Source of the DNA: Planctomycetia bacterium
GTDB lineage: Bacteria; Planctomycetota; Planctomycetia; Gemmatales; HRBIN36
NCBI GenBank assembly: GCA_016795155.1
Contig: JAEUIE010000003.1
Coordinates: 62,001 to 126,000, forward strand
Direction of reading: 5' to 3'
Length of the DNA stretch: 64,000 bases
Positions 38,148 through 47,040 of this stretch are shown here, in pieces. Made by a program: the position numbers and the translations under genes. The notes beneath the pieces are model-generated. The model saw nothing but the letters and a program-made list of their open reading frames with translations, did not search any database and was not told where the DNA came from. The stretch's first letter is position 1. Each line of letters opens with the position of its first letter.

Positions 38148-39038
38148 TTATCGAATGAGTGCCGGTGGCGGACCCCAGTAATCCATGTACTGTTTACGCT
38201 GGGATTTGGTCAAAATGCGATCCAGGCCGGCTCGCCACTTGTCATTCAGACTGGCGCCTTCTTCAATGTGTCCTTCGGTTTTCGCCTTCATCTTGGCGGT
38301 TGCGTCCTTCATCCATTTCTGCAGTTTGTCGAGATGTTCCTTCTGCTTGTCGCTCATTCCAAGCTGACTGAAAATGGCTTCATCTGTCTTCTTGGCTTTA
38401 GGATTGGGCTTGGTGACTTTGGGAGCTGGCCCGAGTTCTTCTTCAGTAGGAGTGGCGCCATAGAGCTTGAAGTATTGGGTGTATTGATCGCGTGTAAAAA
38501 TCGCACGAAGGGATTTGCGCATCCACTGGTTCAGTTCCGTCCCCTTTTTGATCAGTTCCGGGGTAGGTGGTGTGTCCTGAAACTCCTTGGATTTTTCTTT
38601 CATCTCCTTCATCACAGCCTGGGCCAGTTCTTTCTGAAGTGGCGAAAGCAGAAGCTTGTCAAAGGCTTCTTCATCCGTTATCTGATCATCACGCGATAGA
38701 ACAGTGGCTTTCTTGACCTGCATACTCGGCTTGGGAGTGGTTTGCGTGGAAGTCAGTTTCAAATGCCCTTTTTCATCCATCCATTTCCACGTAGTTTCGT
38801 AGGCTTTTTCATACTCAGTTTTGGTGCCTCGATAGAGCAAGGTATCGGGCGATCCATTTTCCGGGACATAAACACCATGGAAACCATGTTCTTTCAACTT
38901 GGCCATGAGGGCATCACGCTGCTCTGCTTTAACCTGAAACAAACCGATAAAGACTCGTTCATCGGCGATTAGAGGAGAGAAACATAATAGCCAGGCGAGT
39001 CCTGTGGTCAGGCTGAGTAGAAACCATCGACGTAGCAT
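38148..39038 (-). CDS. Secreted Spy-like repeat protein paired with the sigma factor
   Basis: 296 residues with a signal peptide (WFLLSLTTGLAWLLCFSPLIA). Two helical repeats of about 75 residues are visible. One ends LNQWMRKSLRAIFTRDQYTQ then YF; the other ends LNDKWRAGLDRILTKSQRKQ then YMDYW. This resembles the LTxxQ-type helices of CpxP/Spy periplasmic proteins, with a Lys/Pro-rich linker between. The same motif closes the adjacent sigma factor (see 39084). AAGGAG lies 8 bases before the ATG. A secreted partner or sensor for the sigma factor is the simplest inference; no family is known for certain. Confidence 0.85.
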   Translation of the reverse strand: MLRRWFLLSLTTGLAWLLCFSPLIADERVFIGLFQVKAEQRDALMAKLKEHGFHGVYVPENGSPDTLLYRGTKTEYEKAYETTWKWMDEKGHLKLTSTQTTPKPSMQVKKATVLSRDDQITDEEAFDKLLLSPLQKELAQAVMKEMKEKSKEFQDTPPTPELIKKGTELNQWMRKSLRAIFTRDQYTQYFKLYGATPTEEELGPAPKVTKPNPKAKKTDEAIFSQLGMSDKQKEHLDKLQKWMKDATAKMKAKTEGHIEEGASLNDKWRAGLDRILTKSQRKQYMDYWGPPPALIR

Positions 39039-39083
39039 CTGCGCACTCCTTAAGAGGGTGTAAAGTGAAATGGGTTTGTTGGG

Positions 39084-40313
39084 TTAGCGCTTCATCGCGT
39101 AGTACGTGGGTTCGTGAGTAGCCCAGTAGGCACGGTACTGCTGATACTGTTCATCGGTGAAGATGCCTCGCAGTTCCTGGTTCCAGCAGGAGTTGAGCAT
39201 TTGGCCACGTTCGACGAATCCTGTTTTCATCTGGTACATTTCCTCGCAGGCAGCTTTCATCATCGACTGTGCCCGCTGAAATGCTTCGAGTTGTTCGGTT
39301 GTCAGATTCAGCTGCGAGACGATTTCTTCTTCTGTGCCTGGGTTAACAGGTACTCTCATTCTCATTGGCGAAACTGCCCGACGTATTTTAGCATGAACAA
39401 CTGCTTGTGCTTCTGTATTTTTGACAGGCCTTTCAGCAGAACTGATGAACACAGGTTTACTGTGGATATCAACAGATGGTGTAATCCAGTCATCAGAAGC
39501 GGCACCGGTGCCAAGAATACCTGCAAGGAGTGCGATCACTGCCAGTTTGCTGAGCGATGATTTCAAAGCATATTGCATCAGAAGTGCAACTTTGGTGGTG
39601 ACCCCCGCTGTGATACCCGAAGCAACCTGACCTGCTGAAGAAGCTGTTTGACTGAGCGTTTCTAGAGGTATTGCATGGGCGAGAGCCTGTTGTGCCATGA
39701 CAGTTGTCAAGATTGCAGTAGGCGCCTCGTACCCGCGCATTTTCAACCGACGTGCCAGTATGGCCCTTGCCCGCGACAATCCGCTGGCAACGGTGCCCGC
39801 GGGAATACCCATCAGCCTGGCGGTTTCCTGTCGCGTACGCTGCTGCAGATCACACAACACCACCATGCGACGATAACGTGCTGGCAGCTTTCTGATCTCT
39901 TCATCGAGCACGGACAGCCATTCGCTGTTCATCTCGTCCATAACAGCTTCGGAGCGGGCAACCTTCTCTTCTTTGCGACGTCGATGCGCTTTCATGGCTC
40001 GAGCTTTCAATGCCGTGTGATAGGCAACTCCGTGCAACCAATCGCCCACAATGGGACGGTGGCATAATTTTTCGGTTTTCTGTACCAGAACTAGGAAAGT
40101 TGCCTGGAATACATCATCCATATCCTGCGGGCAATGGAGGAGCCTGCGGCAGATTCCATAAACCATGCAACCATGTCGTTGCAAAAGTGTCGAAAAGGCG
40201 GATTGATCTCTTTCCTGTGAGAACCGGCGCAGGAGTTCGCCATCACCCAGTGTGTGCAGCCTGTGTTCCTGATGCTGATTCAGCAACATTCCGATCTTGC
40301 CTGACGTTGTCAT
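39084..40313 (-). CDS. ECF-type sigma factor with transmembrane and extracytoplasmic C-terminus
   Basis: 409 residues from the ATG at 40313; GTG at 40331 is an alternative. Sigma region 2 is about 25-110 (DDVFQATFLVLVQK, WLHGVAYHTALKARA). Region 4 is about 140-190 (LPARYRRMVVLCDLQQRTRQ then ETARLMGIPAGTVASGLSRA). A membrane segment is at 251-272 (KSSLSKLAVIALLAGILGTG). The remaining 135 residues carry a C-terminal block with LNSCWNQELRGIFTDEQYQQ then YRAYW, which also occurs twice in the following secreted gene. The domain order places the sigma part inside the cell and the motif outside. It probably combines sigma and sensing functions in one chain. Confidence 0.9.
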   Translation of the reverse strand: MTTSGKIGMLLNQHQEHRLHTLGDGELLRRFSQERDQSAFSTLLQRHGCMVYGICRRLLHCPQDMDDVFQATFLVLVQKTEKLCHRPIVGDWLHGVAYHTALKARAMKAHRRRKEEKVARSEAVMDEMNSEWLSVLDEEIRKLPARYRRMVVLCDLQQRTRQETARLMGIPAGTVASGLSRARAILARRLKMRGYEAPTAILTTVMAQQALAHAIPLETLSQTASSAGQVASGITAGVTTKVALLMQYALKSSLSKLAVIALLAGILGTGAASDDWITPSVDIHSKPVFISSAERPVKNTEAQAVVHAKIRRAVSPMRMRVPVNPGTEEEIVSQLNLTTEQLEAFQRAQSMMKAACEEMYQMKTGFVERGQMLNSCWNQELRGIFTDEQYQQYRAYWATHEPTYYAMKR

Positions 40314-40515
40314 GATTCCCATCCAGCACACTAGGTGCTTCTAAGTACATAGTTCCACGACGAGGCTGCTTTGGTTCCAGATGTTTGAAAAATAAAATAA
40401 AAATGTCGCAGACGAGAGTAGTGAAAATGGTCTGATTTCTTTCCAGTTGACTCGCACGGGGATTCTGTCACGATGTTTCATCAGGATTAAATTATTTCAA
40501 GGTAGTGAATCAGCT

Positions 40516-42033
40516 ATGAGCGATATTAAACAGCAATACGAAACATTTCCCTACGATTCATATCCCTTCGCGCAGACCCATCCGGTGCATCTGGCAACGC
40601 GGGCACGACTGCATGGATTGACACCAGCGGATCCGCGCAAGTGCCGTTACCTCGAAATTGGCTGTTCGAATGCGCGAAATCTGATCGATATCGCCTGCGG
40701 TTTTCCCGAGAGTGAATTTGTGGGCATTGACCTGGCCGAAAACGCCATTGCTGAAGGTCAGAAAGTAGTAGACAGGCTTGGACTCAAGAATGTACAACTG
40801 ATCGCTGGGGACTTAACGCATTATCCGCTGGATGACGCTCCTTTTGACTACATGGTTTCACACGGATTGTATTCGTGGATACCCACGCCGGTTCGGGAGT
40901 ATCTCTGGCTGATGCACCAGAAACTGCTTGCCCCGCAGGGAATTATGTACCTGAGTTACAATGTGTACCCAGGCTGCTATCTTCGACGCATGTTGCGGGA
41001 GATGATGCTGTTCCATGTTCATCAATATGAATCGCCAAGGGAAAAAGTGGGTCAAGCAAATGCATTCTTGAGATTCCTGAACGACGCACTGGCGAGTCAG
41101 AAGGATGTTGGCCTTGATGCCCGCAAGGAAATTGACGAACTACTTCATCATCGTCGCGACAGTTCCATCTATCACGATGATTTGTCGCCGAACAATGAAC
41201 CGATGTACTTTCATCAGGTAGTCGCCAAAGCGAATCAGTTCCAACTTCAGTTTTTATCAGAGGCAACATTTCTGGATTCCACCAGTATTTATTTCCCTGA
41301 GCCCATTCAGCAGCATTTACAGAATATTGAAACCACCAGTTATCTCATGAAGGAACAGTATCTCGATTTTCTCAAACTCCGGAGATTTCGGTCTAGCCTG
41401 TTCTGCCGTCATGGAAACAAGATTGATCACCATATTGCAATTGATCGACTGGTAACCATGTTCTTTTCTTCCAATGCCCAACATGAGGGCGAGTTAAAAT
41501 GGGATAAAGAAACGGCACTCAGGATTGTTTCGCCCAACAGTGCAACTATCTCACTGAATCATCCTCTGAGCAAAGCAGCCATGTATTCGATGATGCAGAC
41601 ATTCCCGCGATACTGGTCGGTTGCGGAATTACGGACGCACGCTGAGGAGTTATTGAAGACTCAGGGTGTATTGGCAGAAGATGAACAGGAACTTCATCGA
41701 ACGTTGAAAACCTGCTATGAAGTTGGGCTACTGGACGCTAAATGCATCAAGCCCAATGTTGCCAGCCAACTACCTTCTCGACCAAAGATATCAGCAAACA
41801 TGCGAGATCAATTGTCGCGAGGTGAAACGGTTCTCACCAATCAACTGCATATACCGGTTGAATTTGATAAGTATATGATCGATTTTCTACTATTATGCGA
41901 TGGTACACGAACCAGACGGGAATTGATTGATGCACCAATCACTTTACCCGATTTGGAGAATTTCTCCCATGAAGAAAAATTAGAACGCATGTTAAGTAAA
42001 TTGATAACACTTGCTATCTTCGAGGCTGAATAG
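40516..42033 (+). CDS. SAM-dependent methyltransferase with MethyTransf_Reg-like domain
   Basis: 505 residues from the ATG at 40516; the frame opens at 40447 but the first 23 codons have no support. The N-terminal class I methyltransferase domain (30-180) has the SAM loop EIGCSNARNLI, Asp in FVGIDLAENAI, and a late motif FDYMVSHGLYSWIP. About residues 210-300 match the regulatory domain often found after such methyltransferases (PF10119). The last third has winged-helix-like features (SKAAMYSMMQTFPRYWSVAEL). Substrate unknown. It stands alone. Confidence 0.85.
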   Translation: MSDIKQQYETFPYDSYPFAQTHPVHLATRARLHGLTPADPRKCRYLEIGCSNARNLIDIACGFPESEFVGIDLAENAIAEGQKVVDRLGLKNVQLIAGDLTHYPLDDAPFDYMVSHGLYSWIPTPVREYLWLMHQKLLAPQGIMYLSYNVYPGCYLRRMLREMMLFHVHQYESPREKVGQANAFLRFLNDALASQKDVGLDARKEIDELLHHRRDSSIYHDDLSPNNEPMYFHQVVAKANQFQLQFLSEATFLDSTSIYFPEPIQQHLQNIETTSYLMKEQYLDFLKLRRFRSSLFCRHGNKIDHHIAIDRLVTMFFSSNAQHEGELKWDKETALRIVSPNSATISLNHPLSKAAMYSMMQTFPRYWSVAELRTHAEELLKTQGVLAEDEQELHRTLKTCYEVGLLDAKCIKPNVASQLPSRPKISANMRDQLSRGETVLTNQLHIPVEFDKYMIDFLLLCDGTRTRRELIDAPITLPDLENFSHEEKLERMLSKLITLAIFEAE

Positions 42034-42048
42034 TTTCCCGGTCGCTGT

Positions 42049-42753
42049 CTATTTCTGCTGCTGTTCAAGATTCAGCAGCCATTCCTTGCGCCACATTCCA
42101 CCGCCATAGCCGCCTAGTTGCCCATCCTTATTGATGACACGATGGCAGGGGATGATGATGGAAATGGGGTTAGCGCCATTCGCCAGGCCTACAGCACGGC
42201 TGGCAGTTGGCTGACCTATCCGAGTTGCAAGTTGTTCATAGCTCCAAGTAGAGCCAAATGGGATTTCCCGGAGAGCCTGCCAGACCTTTTCCTGAAAAGG
42301 AGTGCCGATGGCTTTCAGGGACACCGTGAATTCCTGTCTGTTGCCTGCAAAATAATCGCTGAGTTCTTCTTCGGCTTGTTCAAGCAGGCGATGAGGTGCA
42401 GCGCGAAGTGGCTTCTTCAACTGTTGCTGCAGGCGTAACAATTGCTCCATCAATCTTTCTGGCTGACCGAAATAAACGAATCGCAGCGATTGTTCCTGCA
42501 CCCCCAGAAGCAGTGGTCCTACTGGGCTGGGCATACAGCTGATTTTAATTGTACCAGGCTGGTGATTATCGCTGCTGAGATTTTCGATCTCTTCCATAGT
42601 GCTGAGAAAGAGGTCAGAAATCGAAAGTTCAGTAGCAGCATAAGTGTCCGAAGCACTAAACAAACGGGGCTGAAGTACGGTGGACATGTTACGTCTCGCT
42701 CGTTGCTCATCTAGATGCGAGGTCATTGTCACAAATTGACTGTTGAAGTCCAA
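42049..42753 (-). CDS. ogt: Methylated-DNA--protein-cysteine methyltransferase
   Basis: 234 residues. Removes alkyl groups from O6-alkylguanine by transfer to its own Cys. The active site is IPCHRVI (in ISIIIPCHRVINKDG). GTPFQEKVWQALREIPFGST is the DNA-binding helix-turn-helix region, and the GLANGANP loop follows. The N-terminal 75 residues match the Ogt/AdaC arm more weakly. The annotated start is TTG at 42753, supported by GGAG 9 bases upstream; the ATG at 42726 has no ribosome-binding site. The palindrome at 42769 may be an operator. Confidence 0.93.
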   Translation of the reverse strand: MDFNSQFVTMTSHLDEQRARRNMSTVLQPRLFSASDTYAATELSISDLFLSTMEEIENLSSDNHQPGTIKISCMPSPVGPLLLGVQEQSLRFVYFGQPERLMEQLLRLQQQLKKPLRAAPHRLLEQAEEELSDYFAGNRQEFTVSLKAIGTPFQEKVWQALREIPFGSTWSYEQLATRIGQPTASRAVGLANGANPISIIIPCHRVINKDGQLGGYGGGMWRKEWLLNLEQQQK

Positions 42754-42768
42754 GGCTTTTCTCCTGAA

Positions 42769-42784
42769 CTGTCAAGAATGACAG
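42769..42784. promoter_or_regulatory. Small palindrome upstream of ogt
   Basis: CTGTCAAGAATGACAG: six-base arms, four-base spacer, 16 bases before the ogt start. It could be a regulator site or a chance palindrome. Confidence 0.3.
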
Positions 42785-43029
42785 TCAATGATATTGCGAA
42801 AGGTAATGAAGGGTTGAAATATTCAGTTTACTCGTAAACTTCGGCCTGCCTTTCATTTTGAAATGACTGAATATTCATCTCAGAACGTGATTCCTTCTGG
42901 CAACTGAATCGTTTCTTGCTACACTTTCATGACAACGAGAAGCAGAGAATCAACAGCAGTGTGCTGTCCGAAGATTTCCTGTAAACAATGTGGTTGTTAT
43001 ACTCGTCGAGATGACATGACAGAGCGCAC

Positions 43030-44553
43030 ATGGGTCAACTGCGTTTTCAGATTCCTGCAACGTTAACACCTGAGATTCAGGCTGGCCTTTCCCAGGGTTA
43101 CATCGCTGCTTTGCCTGATTTCATGCCTTGGCCAACACAGTGCCAGATTGAACAGGGTATGTACCAGGTGGAAAAGGAACCCGCTGAAAGTGGGTCGCTT
43201 TATGTACCCTGGCCCATCACTTTACCGAACCAATCCATTCCATGGCTCGGAGATCAGCAACATACTCTTGTCTGCGGAACAGCAACTCTTGGTGAACGTG
43301 CCCAGCCATACCATCTTTTGACCGAGCTGGCTCGAGGCAAGGTCAACCAGGTGCGTAACCAGGCAGCAGACTGGCAAAGTCTCGGTCTTTTGCTATCAGA
43401 TGAAATGCTTCAATCGCTCAAGGCATCGAGCCTGGCTTTTGCTCATACCGTTTGTCAGCCTAATTCACAGGAAGATGCTGATCGTCTTGGTCTCCATGCC
43501 TTGACGACAGGTATCCAGACTGGTGAAGCGCTGATCGATACCTACCTGGAGCAAGTGCTGCAGACCCGCAAAGGCAACCAGGGCACCATTCCTTTTTACC
43601 TGAGTTGTGCACTGGATGCGCCTCTTTCCGGGCAGGCTGAAGAACTCTTCCTCTCTACTTTCAATTCAGTCCGCATTCCGTTTAACTGGAAGCTGATCGA
43701 ACCGCGGGAATCATCTTACCAATGGGATCGGTACGATGCTCTCGTTTCCTGGGCGAGGCAGCACAGGTTGCAGATTGAAGGTGGTCCAGTGGTTGATCTG
43801 TCTCCATCGCGAATGCCTGGCTGGCTGGATCAGAACAAGGGGGATTCGCAAAGCCTGGCGAATCTCCTGCTTGATTATCTGGAAGCAACGCTGTTGCGAT
43901 ACAAAAGTGATATCGCTTTCTGGACCATTACCGCCAACGCTCACGATACCAGCCAGTTAGCCATTGATGATGAAGACCAGATATGGCTCAATGCACAGTT
44001 GCTATCTGCAGCTAAGCAGGTTCACCCTGATGGCCGTTTCTGTGTTTCACTCTCTCAGCCTTGGGCTGAACATCTGGCACGGGGCGACCGGATGTATTCG
44101 GCGTTCGTATTCTCTGATGCCTTGCTGAGAAGTCGCGTCGAGTTGACGGCACTCAACCTGGAATGTGTCATGGGCTGGAAAAAACGTGGCAGTTGGCTGC
44201 GTGATTTTATCGAAACCTCGCGTATGCTTGACCTGTATGCCCTGTTTGGCGTGCCGATCACCATCTATGCAGGTATACCATCGGGGCCTGCATCGCAGCA
44301 GACTTCAGATTTTGAATATGATGTAATGGATGATGGCAACCCCTGGTCGCCTGATTTCCAGGCTGCGTGGGCAACGCGGTTGCTGGCGCTTATGGTCTGC
44401 AAGCCCTACACGTTGAGCTATTCCTGGCTGCAATGGTCAGATACGTCCGATTCACTCTTTCCATTGAGTGGTATGATTGATGCCAATGGACAAGCTAAGC
44501 CAATACTGACAGCGTTACGGAAGTTTCGGAAAGAGCATTTGCGTACACCTTAG
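43030..44553 (+). CDS. GH10-like TIM-barrel protein, catalytic acid/base apparently lost
   Basis: 507 residues, no signal peptide. Residues about 210-500 resemble a glycoside hydrolase family 10 barrel: FNSVRIPFNWKLIEPRESSY, then WDRYDALVSWA, and the C-terminal WLQWSDTSDSLFPLSG. GH10 enzymes have the acid/base Glu in a WD-x-x-NE motif. Here the strand reads WTITANAHD (from W298), with Ala where Glu should be. A Glu remains in LNLECVMGW at about the nucleophile strand. The N-terminal 200 residues look like a separate beta-sandwich-like module. The protein is probably carbohydrate-related, but catalysis is doubtful. Confidence 0.7.
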   Translation: MGQLRFQIPATLTPEIQAGLSQGYIAALPDFMPWPTQCQIEQGMYQVEKEPAESGSLYVPWPITLPNQSIPWLGDQQHTLVCGTATLGERAQPYHLLTELARGKVNQVRNQAADWQSLGLLLSDEMLQSLKASSLAFAHTVCQPNSQEDADRLGLHALTTGIQTGEALIDTYLEQVLQTRKGNQGTIPFYLSCALDAPLSGQAEELFLSTFNSVRIPFNWKLIEPRESSYQWDRYDALVSWARQHRLQIEGGPVVDLSPSRMPGWLDQNKGDSQSLANLLLDYLEATLLRYKSDIAFWTITANAHDTSQLAIDDEDQIWLNAQLLSAAKQVHPDGRFCVSLSQPWAEHLARGDRMYSAFVFSDALLRSRVELTALNLECVMGWKKRGSWLRDFIETSRMLDLYALFGVPITIYAGIPSGPASQQTSDFEYDVMDDGNPWSPDFQAAWATRLLALMVCKPYTLSYSWLQWSDTSDSLFPLSGMIDANGQAKPILTALRKFRKEHLRTP

Positions 44554-45234
44554 CTACTTTTCGAGTTGACCACGACGAACCTGTCCCTTCTGGTTGGCTT
44601 GAACATATTCATAGCTTCCCAATTCCAGAGCAGTCAGCCAGCCGGTGCCATACACCCAGGTATCAATGCAGATACTGTGTCCAACTGTAACGGGGATTCC
44701 ACCCGGCTGATGTGTATGTCCGCAGATGACGATGTTGCCTGAACAGTGAGGCTGTGGATCATCCCATCGCTGCCAGCGCAGTTCGTTCCAATCCTGGTCT
44801 TCGAGTGGTTTCTCTGGATCAATGCCTCCGTGAATCATGATGTGGTTCTGTTCCAATACTGCATCTACCAGTCCGTCACGAAGAAATTGCCAGTGTTCAA
44901 CCGGCACTGCCTGCGTCCAGCCAGGCTCAACACCATGTTTCCAGCCATACGATGCCAGAGTTTCCTTTCCACCGTATTGCTGCCAGGCTTTGGCGTAGCC
45001 CGGCAAGTCGCGGGAAATCAGCATCATCTCTTCATGATTGCCTTGCACGACATGAACCACACGAACCGCGCGCAATTCCAGAATACGATCAACGACACCG
45101 TGGCTGTCTGGTCCACGATCCACCAGGTCACCAAGAAAAATCAACTGGTCATCGGTTACCAGTTGCAGTGCATCAACCAGGGTATTCAGTGCTTTCAGGC
45201 AGCCATGTACATCGCCTATAACCCAGGTACGCAT
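44554..45234 (-). CDS. Metallophosphatase, serine/threonine-phosphatase-like
   Basis: 226 residues with the calcineurin-like phosphoesterase motifs: GDVHGC at the start, GDLVDRGPDS, GNHEEM, and later a metal-ligand His in MIHGGIDP and HTH in CGHTHQPGG. They resemble the PrpA/ApaH-type bacterial phosphatases that act on phosphoproteins or diadenosine tetraphosphate. No regulator domain. It lies 25 bases after the HEAT-like gene on the same strand, so the two are probably cotranscribed. In a genome with many Ser/Thr kinases, dephosphorylation is a reasonable role. Confidence 0.9.
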   Translation of the reverse strand: MRTWVIGDVHGCLKALNTLVDALQLVTDDQLIFLGDLVDRGPDSHGVVDRILELRAVRVVHVVQGNHEEMMLISRDLPGYAKAWQQYGGKETLASYGWKHGVEPGWTQAVPVEHWQFLRDGLVDAVLEQNHIMIHGGIDPEKPLEDQDWNELRWQRWDDPQPHCSGNIVICGHTHQPGGIPVTVGHSICIDTWVYGTGWLTALELGSYEYVQANQKGQVRRGQLEK

Positions 45235-45258
45235 AAACCCGTTCTGTAGTTTACATGT

Positions 45259-46557
45259 TTAAAGATGGGCGAAACCAGCCTGATGCTGGGCGAGCAACTG
45301 TCGGCCAGCACGAATGTCTCGCACCTGGGGTGCGCGTGCATCGCCTCGAAATTCAAGCTCCCAACAACAGTGTAGTGCATAAATATCTTCGGGGGGCATC
45401 TTCGGGGAAGTTTCTCCCAGGAGCGAGAACGTGATGGAGCCTACCATGCCAACGCCTTGTTCGTATGGGTTGGCATGTAATTCCTCAGCCTCAGCGTCCA
45501 CTGCATAACGATAAGCAAAAAGCCAGACCCGTCGGCGATCATTAGTTGGTGGCCAGTAGAGTTCACGCATATCAAATAAACGAATTTCATCAGGCGGATG
45601 GCCAAATTCCTCCGGGTGAGCCAGCCAGGCGACCAGTTCAGCCTGTGCAGCAAAGGCAGGATCAAGCACATCGTTCGGAATGGCTTCGGGCAAGTCCAGT
45701 TCACGTAGATATTGGCAAGCTTTCTTGCTGTATGCAGGATCTCGACACAGACGGGCGAGGATATTGACACCCGCAGCACTACCCAGCTTCGCTGAAGCCC
45801 AGGCACCTTCCATCTGCACATCCGTGCTGGCATGGTCTAGTGCCAACGCCAACAGCTCCTGCCGTGAAGCATCATGAAGGAAGGGCAGACTGGCCGCTGC
45901 ACTTTGGGCATAGCTGTATCGCTGCGGGTCGGAATCTGTCAGATACTGCTTCAGAAGTTGTCGGCCGGAATCGGTATCAAAAGGATGAGCATCCAGCCTT
46001 TCAGCAAGACAGAAAGCATTGATCCAGTCGAGATATGCAACTGCTATAAATCCACCAGGTATTGGGTTACTTAATTCGTTCAGAATCAGTTCGCCGTATG
46101 GATGCTCCAGTTCCAATTGACGAAACACGATCGACCAGAATCTGCTGTCAGCATGCAGTCCATCGCGGGCGCCTTGGATAATCCTTTCACTGCCCTGCCT
46201 GTTCTGGTACAGGGCAAACAATTTGAGCAGATAGAGCAAATCCAGTTTGGTGGAACGCTCATCAAACAGACGGATGAGTTGCGGCAAGCCGTACAGTTGA
46301 AGCACATCAAACGCTTCGCGTGTTTCCACCTGCTGAAAGAGTGCAGCGAGCCAATCGAGAGCGGTGCGGGATGGAACAGGCAGTTCAGGCATTTCCGGTG
46401 GCAGTTCAATGAGCCGCGCTAATGCCAGGCAGATGGCATGGGCACTTGTTGCTGTACGAACTTTGTAATCACTGAGCTGGGCCAGTTCATGGATCAGGTC
46501 GCCATTGGGCGCTAGTCCACGAGCCAGTGCGGATTCCAGCTTGCCTGCTTCTGCCAT
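45259..46557 (-). CDS. HEAT-repeat-like hypothetical protein
   Basis: 432 residues, no signal peptide, nearly all helical. Repeated helix pairs such as SYAQSAAASLPFLHDASRQE, then LLALALDHASTDVQMEGAWA and SAKLGSAAGVNILARL are HEAT/ARM-like. The C-terminal part (about 320-432) reads more like a mixed fold: IRLFDMRELYWPPTNDRRRV. I do not recognise the family. It is directly upstream of the metallophosphatase gene (24-base gap), so the two probably act together. Confidence 0.75.
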   Translation of the reverse strand: MAEAGKLESALARGLAPNGDLIHELAQLSDYKVRTATSAHAICLALARLIELPPEMPELPVPSRTALDWLAALFQQVETREAFDVLQLYGLPQLIRLFDERSTKLDLLYLLKLFALYQNRQGSERIIQGARDGLHADSRFWSIVFRQLELEHPYGELILNELSNPIPGGFIAVAYLDWINAFCLAERLDAHPFDTDSGRQLLKQYLTDSDPQRYSYAQSAAASLPFLHDASRQELLALALDHASTDVQMEGAWASAKLGSAAGVNILARLCRDPAYSKKACQYLRELDLPEAIPNDVLDPAFAAQAELVAWLAHPEEFGHPPDEIRLFDMRELYWPPTNDRRRVWLFAYRYAVDAEAEELHANPYEQGVGMVGSITFSLLGETSPKMPPEDIYALHCCWELEFRGDARAPQVRDIRAGRQLLAQHQAGFAHL

Positions 46558-46673
46558 CTTCTGGATAAACCTTGTGCCGGTAAATGAACTTTGCTTTGTT
46601 GTAGTTGTTCGATTTATAATTGGTTAGCCCAACTGATAATTAACTGTCGGGTAGTTCACTGGGAGATGAACCC

Positions 46674-47027
46674 ATGATCCGCGGCATGCACGGCATGTTT
46701 TACACTTCAGAACCTGAAGCGCTGCGTGAATTTTTTCGAGACAAACTGGGCTTCACTGGTTTTGATGTTGGCGATGGCTGGCTGATCTTCAATATGACAG
46801 AAGCAGACCTGGGTTGTCATCCTGCTGAAGATAATACCGGCTGCCCTTCAGGTACACCCAGCATTTCCTTTTACTGTGACGATATTGAACAAACCGTCAA
46901 TGAACTGAAGGGCAGAGGAGTTGAATTCATGGATGAAATTGCCAATCACGGATACGGGTTGGTGACTCACATGAAGGTGCCAGGCAACTTCAGCATCCAG
47001 CTTTATCAGCCGCTATATCAGAAGTAG
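46674..47027 (+). CDS. VOC-family (glyoxalase/dioxygenase-like) protein
   Basis: 117 residues forming a single vicinal-oxygen-chelate unit: two beta-alpha-beta-beta-beta motifs (MFYTSEPEALREFFRDKLGF and SISFYCDDIEQTVNELKGRG). It should dimerise to build the active sites. Possible metal ligands are not certain from sequence (His in GMHGMF, Glu near the end of the second motif). GGGAG precedes the ATG. Function unknown; related proteins act on lactoylglutathione, antibiotics or catechols. Confidence 0.88.
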   Translation: MIRGMHGMFYTSEPEALREFFRDKLGFTGFDVGDGWLIFNMTEADLGCHPAEDNTGCPSGTPSISFYCDDIEQTVNELKGRGVEFMDEIANHGYGLVTHMKVPGNFSIQLYQPLYQK

Positions 47028-47040
47028 TGACATGTTTCTG

